A stretch of DNA of 64,000 nt from Nocardia sp. NBC_00565. GTDB taxonomy: Bacteria; Actinomycetota; Actinomycetes; Mycobacteriales; Mycobacteriaceae. Below, piece after piece: positions 59,229 to 64,000 of the stretch; the stretch's first letter is position 1; every line of letters begins with the position of its first letter. Made by a program: the position numbers and the translations under genes. Location: assembly GCF_036345915.1 (NCBI RefSeq), contig NZ_CP107785.1, positions 2,170,001 through 2,234,000 on the forward strand. The letters run 5' to 3'. Below the pieces are notes generated by a model. The model had not been told where the DNA came from. It did not search any database and saw only the letters and a program-made list of their open reading frames with translations.

Positions 59229-59375
59229 TCGAGTAGTCCGGTTCAACCGTATGTCGGCCTCCTGTCGGCAGGATTGTTCCCGTCGGATCCGTAATTGACA
59301 TACCGTCAACAATAATGTGATGATGAGGGCTATGGCCCGCTAGAACGGGTTCTTTTCTGCTTACGGGAGGTCAAT
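59229..59375 (+). promoter_or_regulatory. Promoter region of the beta-oxidation operon
   Basis: TTGACATACCGTCAA (59295-59309) is an inverted repeat with five-base arms and includes a consensus -35 TTGACA. GATGAT 18 bases later is a weak -10. Regulator unknown. Confidence 0.45.
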
Positions 59376-60551
59376 ATGGTCGCGGGAGGCGCCGTCGCGG
59401 GCACCGCACTGAAATCGCCGTGGATGGTGGAGGAGTTGGACGCCGTCGCCGACCTGGCGCGGATGTTCTTCGAGAAGGAGGTCGTTCCGCACGAGCCGCG
59501 GTTCGCGAAACAGGGGCATCCGGATCGTGAACTCTTCCGGCGCGCCGGGGAACTCGGCCTGCTGTGCATGTCGATACCCACCGAATACGGCGGTGGCGGT
59601 GGGACATTCGCACACGACGCGGTGCTGTTCACTGAACAGGCGAAGGCGAGTGCCGGGTCCATGCACCTGGGCGTGCACTCCTCGATCGTGCCGCACTATC
59701 TGCTGGCCTACGCGGGGCAGGAGCAGAAACTCCGGTGGCTGCCCAAGCTTGCCAGTGGTGAGTGGGTCGCCGCTATCGCCATGACCGAGCCGGGCACCGG
59801 CTCGGACCTGCAGAACATCACGACCCGTGCGGTGCGCGAAGGCGACGAGTATGTCATCTCCGGCGCCAAAACCTTCATCTCCAACGGGTACAACTGCGAT
59901 TTGGTGATCATCGCGGCCAAGACCGACCCCACCGCCCGGGCGGCCGGTGTTTCGCTGCTGGTGGCCGAGGTCGGCGACGACACCCCGGGTTTCACCCGCG
60001 GCAAGATCATCGAAAAGCTCGGTCAGAAGAGCCAGGACACCACCGAGCTGTTCTTCGATGGCCTGCGCGTGCCTGCCGCGAACCTGCTCGGTACCGCGCA
60101 GGGCCAGGGCTTCGCTCAGCTGATGACCCAGTTGGCACAGGAACGCCTGCTCTGCTCGGTTTCTGCGGTCGCCGCGACCGAGCAGGCGGTGCGGCTGTGC
60201 GTCGATTACACCAAGGAGCGCAAGGCGTTCGGCAAGCCGCTGTTCGAGTTGCAGAACACCCGTTTCGAACTGGCGGAATGCGCGACGATCGCGCGCATCG
60301 GCCGCGACTTTCTCGATGGCTGCATCGTGCGGCACCTGCGCGGGGAGCTCGATGCCACGACAGCGGCGATGGCCAAGTACTGGCTCACCGATCAGCAGTG
60401 CGCGGTTATCGATCGGTGTCTGCAGCTGTTCGGCGGGTACGGCTACACCCTCGAATACCAGATCGGCCGACTGCACGCAGATGCGCGCATCCAGCGTATT
60501 TACGCCGGCGCCAACGAAATCATGAAGGAACTCATCGCGCGCACGCTCTGA
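59376..60551 (+). CDS. Acyl-CoA dehydrogenase, LCAD-like
   Basis: A 391-residue acyl-CoA dehydrogenase. [23 protein letters not shown] near residue 130, [17 protein letters not shown] near 165 and [18 protein letters not shown] at the end are typical of long-chain or isovaleryl-type enzymes, which take their base from a Glu elsewhere. It stands alone, not in a pair. GGGAGG precedes the ATG at 59376. It starts an operon with a thiolase and a FadB-type fusion, so it does the first oxidation of a complete beta-oxidation cycle. Confidence 0.91.
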   Translation: MVAGGAVAGTALKSPWMVEELDAVADLARMFFEKEVVPHEPRFAKQGHPDRELFRRAGELGLLCMSIPTEYGGGGGTFAHDAVLFTEQAKASAGSMHLGVHSSIVPHYLLAYAGQEQKLRWLPKLASGEWVAAIAMTEPGTGSDLQNITTRAVREGDEYVISGAKTFISNGYNCDLVIIAAKTDPTARAAGVSLLVAEVGDDTPGFTRGKIIEKLGQKSQDTTELFFDGLRVPAANLLGTAQGQGFAQLMTQLAQERLLCSVSAVAATEQAVRLCVDYTKERKAFGKPLFELQNTRFELAECATIARIGRDFLDGCIVRHLRGELDATTAAMAKYWLTDQQCAVIDRCLQLFGGYGYTLEYQIGRLHADARIQRIYAGANEIMKELIARTL

Positions 60552-60582
60552 TTCGTGCACATCCAGGAAGGATCCGCTCATC

Positions 60583-61797
60583 GTGAGCACCGAAGCATTC
60601 ATCTACGAGGCCATCCGCACCCCGCGTGGGCGAGGCAAGGCCAGTGGCTCGCTGCACGGCGTCAAGCCGATCTCGCTTGTTGTCGGGCTCATCGACAAGC
60701 TCCGCGAGCGCCATCCGGGACTCGATCCGGCCGCGATCGACGACATCGTGCTCGGTGTCGTATCGCCACTTGGTGATCAGGGTGCATGCATCGCCCGCAC
60801 CGCGGCGCTCGCCGCCGGTCTGCCGGACACTGTCGCCGGCGTGCAGCTCAACCGCTTCTGCGGGTCGGGGCTCGAAGCCGTCAATATGGCTGCCCAGAAG
60901 GTGCGTGCCGGGTTCGACAAACTCGTTCTCGCCGGTGGCGTCGAATCCATGTCGCGGGTTCCGATGGGATCCGACGGCGGCCCGTGGGCGCTGGACCCGG
61001 CCACCAACTTCGCCACCTACTTCGTGCCGCAGGGCATTGGCGCGGATCTTATCGCCACCATGGAGGGCTTCAGCCGCGAGGACGTCGACCGCTACGCGGT
61101 GCGCTCGCAGGAGTTGGCCGCCAAGGCATGGGCCGGCGGTTACTTCGCGAAGTCCGTTGTGCCCGTGGTGGATCAGAACGGTGTGCCGATTCTCGATCGT
61201 GACGAGCACATGCGTCCGGAATCGACTGTGGAGGGCCTTGGCAAGCTCCCGGCCTCGTTCGCGACCGCAGGCGCCGCAGGCGGATTCGATGCCGTGGCAC
61301 TGCAGAAGTACCACTACGTCGAGTGCATCGAGCATGTGCATACCGCCGCGAATTCGTCCGGCATCGTGGACGGTTCGGCCCTGGTGCTCGTCGGCACCGA
61401 GCAGGTCGGCACGGACCTTGGTCTGACTCCTCGCGCTCGGGTCGTTGCCACCGCCACCTCCGGCGCGGATTCGACCATCATGCTCACCGGGCCGACGCCG
61501 GCCACCCACAAGCTGCTCGGCCACGTGGGGCTGACGGTCGATGACATCGACCTGTTCGAGATCAATGAGGCGTTCGCGGCGGTGGTCCTCAAGTACCAGA
61601 AGGACCTCGGGATTCCGGATGAGAAGCTCAATGTCAACGGCGGCGCCATCGCGATGGGGCACCCGCTCGGAGCCACCGGCGCCATGATCACCGGAACCAT
61701 GGTCGACGAGCTGGAGCGCCGGGGTGCACGCCGCGCGGTGATCACCCTGTGCATCGGCGGCGGTATGGGTGTGGCCACCCTCATCGAGCGCGTCTGA
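60583..61797 (+). CDS. fadA: Acetyl-CoA acyltransferase (3-ketoacyl-CoA thiolase)
   Basis: A 404-residue thiolase: [19 protein letters not shown] near residue 90 with the nucleophilic Cys, [19 protein letters not shown] near 328, [19 protein letters not shown] near 350 with the His, and [16 protein letters not shown] at the C-terminus with the second Cys. GTG at 60583 follows AGGAAGGA. It stands 38 bases before the FadB-type gene, as in the trifunctional arrangement. It would remove acetyl-CoA from 3-oxoacyl-CoA. Confidence 0.92.
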   Translation: MSTEAFIYEAIRTPRGRGKASGSLHGVKPISLVVGLIDKLRERHPGLDPAAIDDIVLGVVSPLGDQGACIARTAALAAGLPDTVAGVQLNRFCGSGLEAVNMAAQKVRAGFDKLVLAGGVESMSRVPMGSDGGPWALDPATNFATYFVPQGIGADLIATMEGFSREDVDRYAVRSQELAAKAWAGGYFAKSVVPVVDQNGVPILDRDEHMRPESTVEGLGKLPASFATAGAAGGFDAVALQKYHYVECIEHVHTAANSSGIVDGSALVLVGTEQVGTDLGLTPRARVVATATSGADSTIMLTGPTPATHKLLGHVGLTVDDIDLFEINEAFAAVVLKYQKDLGIPDEKLNVNGGAIAMGHPLGATGAMITGTMVDELERRGARRAVITLCIGGGMGVATLIERV

Positions 61798-61835
61798 ACC
61801 GGCGAATCTCTCAGCAGCAGAAGGAATGACAGTAA

Positions 61836-63998
61836 ATGAGCGAAAACATCATCCGTTGGGAGTCCGGCGGCGACGGCATCGTGGTGCTGACCATCGATGA
61901 CCCGAATCAGTCGGCCAACACCATGAACCAGGCGTACATCGATTCGATGGGCGCGACGGTGGATCGTCTGGAGGCCGAACGGGATTCGATCACCGGCGTC
62001 GTGCTGACCTCGGCCAAGAAGACGTTCTTCGCCGGTGGCGACCTCAATGACCTGCTCGCCGTCACCGACGAGCAGGCGGCCGAATTCTTCGCCACCACCG
62101 AGAAGATCAAGGCCGACCTGCGCCGCCTCGAGAAGCTGAGCAAGCCGGTCGTGGCCGCCGTCAACGGCGCGGCGCTCGGCGGCGGGCTCGAGATCGCGCT
62201 CGCCTGTCACCATCGAGTGGCGTTGAACGCCAAGGGAACTCAGATCGGTCTGCCCGAGGTGGGGCTGGGTCTGCTGCCCGGCGGCGGTGGGCTGACCCGG
62301 ACTGTGCGTATGTTCGGCATCCAGCAGGCTCTGACCGCGGTGCTGCTGCAAGGTCAGCGCTACAACCCAGCCCGGGCGCTCGAGCTCGGATTGGTAGACG
62401 AGCTCGCGGAGACCAGTGCGGAACTGCTGGTCAAGGCCACCGACTATATCAAGGCCAATCCGGAAGCCGGGCAGCCATGGGATGTCAAGGGATACAAGAT
62501 CCCCGCCGGCACCCCGGCCACCCCGTCCTTCGCCGCCAACCTCCCGGCGCTGCCCGCCACCGTGCGTAAGCAGATCAAGGGCGCGAATCTCCCTGCGCCC
62601 GTGGCGATCCTGTCCGCGGCGGTCGAAGGATCGCAGGTCGACTTCGACACCGCGTCGACTATCGAATCGCGGTATCTGACCGAGTTGGTCACGGGTCAGG
62701 TCGCGAAGAACATGATCCAGGCCTTCTTCTTCGATATGCAGCAGATCAACTCCGGTGGCTCCCGGCCTGCCGGATATCCAGTACACAAGGTGGAGAAGGT
62801 CGTCGTCCTGGGTGCGGGCATGATGGGCGCGGGTATCGCGCACGTCTGCGCCAAGGCTGGTATCGAGGTCATCCTGCGCGATGTCAGCCTCGAAGCCGCC
62901 GAACGCGGCAAGAACTACTCGGTCAAGCTCGTGGACAAGGCGATTGCCAAGGCCACGATGACCCGGGAAGTGGGCGAAGAACTGCTCGCGAAGATCACTG
63001 CGACCGCCGACGTCGAGCTGGCCGCGGGCGCCGACCTGGTGATCGAAGCGGTCTTCGAGGAACCGGGCCTGAAGGCGAAGGTATTCGCCGAGATCGAGCC
63101 GGTGGTCGCCGCGGACGCCGTGCTCGGCTCCAACACCTCCACCCTGCCCATCACCGGACTCGCCGAAAGCGTCACTCGCCCCGCCGATTTCATCGGACTG
63201 CACTTCTTCTCGCCGGTCGACAAGATGAACCTGCTCGAGATCATCGTCGGGGAGCGGACCGATGACGCGACCCTTGCCAAAGCCATGGACTTCGCCCAGC
63301 AGATCCGCAAGACGCCGATCGTGGCCAACGACAGCCGCGGCTTCTTCACCAGCCGCGTCATTGGCAAATTCCTGGACGAGGCCATCGCCATGGTGGGCGA
63401 GGGCATCGCACCGGCGTCGATCGAACAGGCCGGACTGCAGGCCGGATACCCCGCACCCCCGCTGCAGCTCAACGACGAGCTCACGCTGACCCTGCCACGC
63501 AAGATCCGCGAGGAGACCAAGGCCGCCGAGATCACGGCGGGCAAGCAGTGGCCTGGGCACGGTTCGGAGGCGGTGGTCGACCGTCTCATCGACGAATTCG
63601 ACCGCAAGGGCCGCTCCACCGGAGGCGGTTTCTACGACTATGTCGACGGCAGGCGGACCGGTCTCTGGGCGGGGCTGGCCGAGCACTTTACCAAGCCCGG
63701 CAACGAAATCCCGTTCGAGGACATGAAGGAGCGCATGCTCTTCGCCGAGGCCATCGATACGGTGAAGTGCTTCGACGAGGGCGTCCTGCGTTCTGTCGCC
63801 GATGCCAATATCGGATCAATCCTGGGCATCGGATTTCCGGCCTGGACCGGTGGCGCCATCCAGTACATCAACGGGTACTCCGGCGGCGTGGCCGGTTTCG
63901 TTGCTCGCGCGAACGAGCTCGCCGACAAGTACGGCTCCCGGTTCGTGCCGCCGGATAGCCTCGTCGCGAAGGCCGCGGCGGGCGAGACGTTCGAATAG
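61836..63998 (+). CDS. fadB: Fatty oxidation alpha subunit: enoyl-CoA hydratase/3-hydroxyacyl-CoA dehydrogenase
   Basis: A 720-residue fusion. Residues 1-200 form the crotonase domain: KKTFFAGGDLNDLL, NGAALGGGLEIALACH, and GLPEVGLGLLPGGGG with a catalytic Glu. From about 318 the NAD site VVVLGAGMMGAGIAHVCAKAG begins, then SNTSTLPITGLAESV and GLHFFSPVDKMNLLEII, followed by the C-terminal helical domains to 720. AGAAGGAATG precedes the ATG. Length equals that of FadB/FadJ. With the thiolase it makes the trifunctional complex: hydration, dehydrogenation and thiolysis. The gene is complete just before the window end. Confidence 0.94.
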   Translation: MSENIIRWESGGDGIVVLTIDDPNQSANTMNQAYIDSMGATVDRLEAERDSITGVVLTSAKKTFFAGGDLNDLLAVTDEQAAEFFATTEKIKADLRRLEKLSKPVVAAVNGAALGGGLEIALACHHRVALNAKGTQIGLPEVGLGLLPGGGGLTRTVRMFGIQQALTAVLLQGQRYNPARALELGLVDELAETSAELLVKATDYIKANPEAGQPWDVKGYKIPAGTPATPSFAANLPALPATVRKQIKGANLPAPVAILSAAVEGSQVDFDTASTIESRYLTELVTGQVAKNMIQAFFFDMQQINSGGSRPAGYPVHKVEKVVVLGAGMMGAGIAHVCAKAGIEVILRDVSLEAAERGKNYSVKLVDKAIAKATMTREVGEELLAKITATADVELAAGADLVIEAVFEEPGLKAKVFAEIEPVVAADAVLGSNTSTLPITGLAESVTRPADFIGLHFFSPVDKMNLLEIIVGERTDDATLAKAMDFAQQIRKTPIVANDSRGFFTSRVIGKFLDEAIAMVGEGIAPASIEQAGLQAGYPAPPLQLNDELTLTLPRKIREETKAAEITAGKQWPGHGSEAVVDRLIDEFDRKGRSTGGGFYDYVDGRRTGLWAGLAEHFTKPGNEIPFEDMKERMLFAEAIDTVKCFDEGVLRSVADANIGSILGIGFPAWTGGAIQYINGYSGGVAGFVARANELADKYGSRFVPPDSLVAKAAAGETFE

Positions 63999-64000
63999 AT

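Noticed and set aside
61314..63686. Minus-strand frame of about 790 codons opposite thiolase/fadB
   Set aside because: Same reasoning; the plus strand has strong full-length motifs of a FadB-type enzyme.
1..64000. CRISPR arrays, tRNA/rRNA genes, insertion sequences, attachment sites
   Set aside because: I looked for regular repeats, transposase motifs and tRNA-like cloverleaf ends and saw none; a tRNA search program would be needed to exclude short RNA genes fully.

Overview
The window reads as a chromosomal segment of a high-GC, mycolic-acid type actinomycete. Nocardia or Rhodococcus is my best guess. The basis is a complete yrbE-mce operon with a lipoprotein in the fifth Mce position, the very dense acyl-CoA gene content, and the frequent GTG/TTG starts with 1-4 base overlaps. 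I see no tRNA, rRNA, insertion sequence, prophage or CRISPR array. Nearly every gene belongs to lipid, steroid-like or alicyclic substrate catabolism or import.

Region 1 (1-26160) looks like one regulon. It holds two CoA-transferases (minus strand), an acyl-CoA ligase with an SDR (plus), a minus-strand operon of two acyl-CoA dehydrogenase pairs, an enoyl-CoA hydratase and an ABC substrate-binding lipoprotein, a GntR/FCD regulator, and then a long plus-strand operon (11949-26090). That operon encodes a beta-propeller (SMP-30-like) protein, a Rieske oxygenase, a Baeyer-Villiger monooxygenase (BVMO), four SDRs, a ThDP-dependent lyase-like enzyme, an aldehyde dehydrogenase, two NTF2-fold proteins, a TauD-type dioxygenase and an AhpD-like protein. 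The same AT-rich palindrome, ATCYTTNTAARGAT, sits in all three promoter regions.

Region 2 (26169-34121) carries two SDRs, a ligase-thiolase pair, a TetR regulator and an acyl-CoA dehydrogenase pair plus hydratase. A second palindrome (GAGAAT-N3-ATTCTC type) lies in front of the ligase and between tetR and the dehydrogenases. Region 3 (34207-44112) has a secreted MTB12-like lipoprotein, an amidohydrolase with another dehydrogenase pair, a divergent unit of an unrecognised (perhaps hotdog) protein and a ligase, then a phytoene-desaturase-like oxidoreductase with an AveC-like membrane protein.

Region 4 (44460-52998) is the Mce importer: two YrbE permeases, MceA-F and one Mce-associated protein. 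Region 5 (53043-59228) holds an SDR, a tandem-domain Lrp/AsnC regulator, an aldehyde dehydrogenase-SRPBCC-BVMO operon and a decayed SDR. An inverted repeat TGCGTA-N18-TACGCA occurs upstream of both the mce operon and this SDR, and the same hexamers recur in the lrp/aldehyde dehydrogenase intergenic region. Region 6 (59376-63998) is a beta-oxidation set: acyl-CoA dehydrogenase, thiolase and FadB-type fusion.

Overall the genes suggest import of a hydrophobic cyclic compound (Mce), oxygenation and ring opening (Rieske, BVMOs, TauD), CoA activation (four ligases, two CoA-transferases) and beta-oxidation, perhaps with one alpha-oxidation-like chain-shortening step. The substrate is not evident from the sequence.
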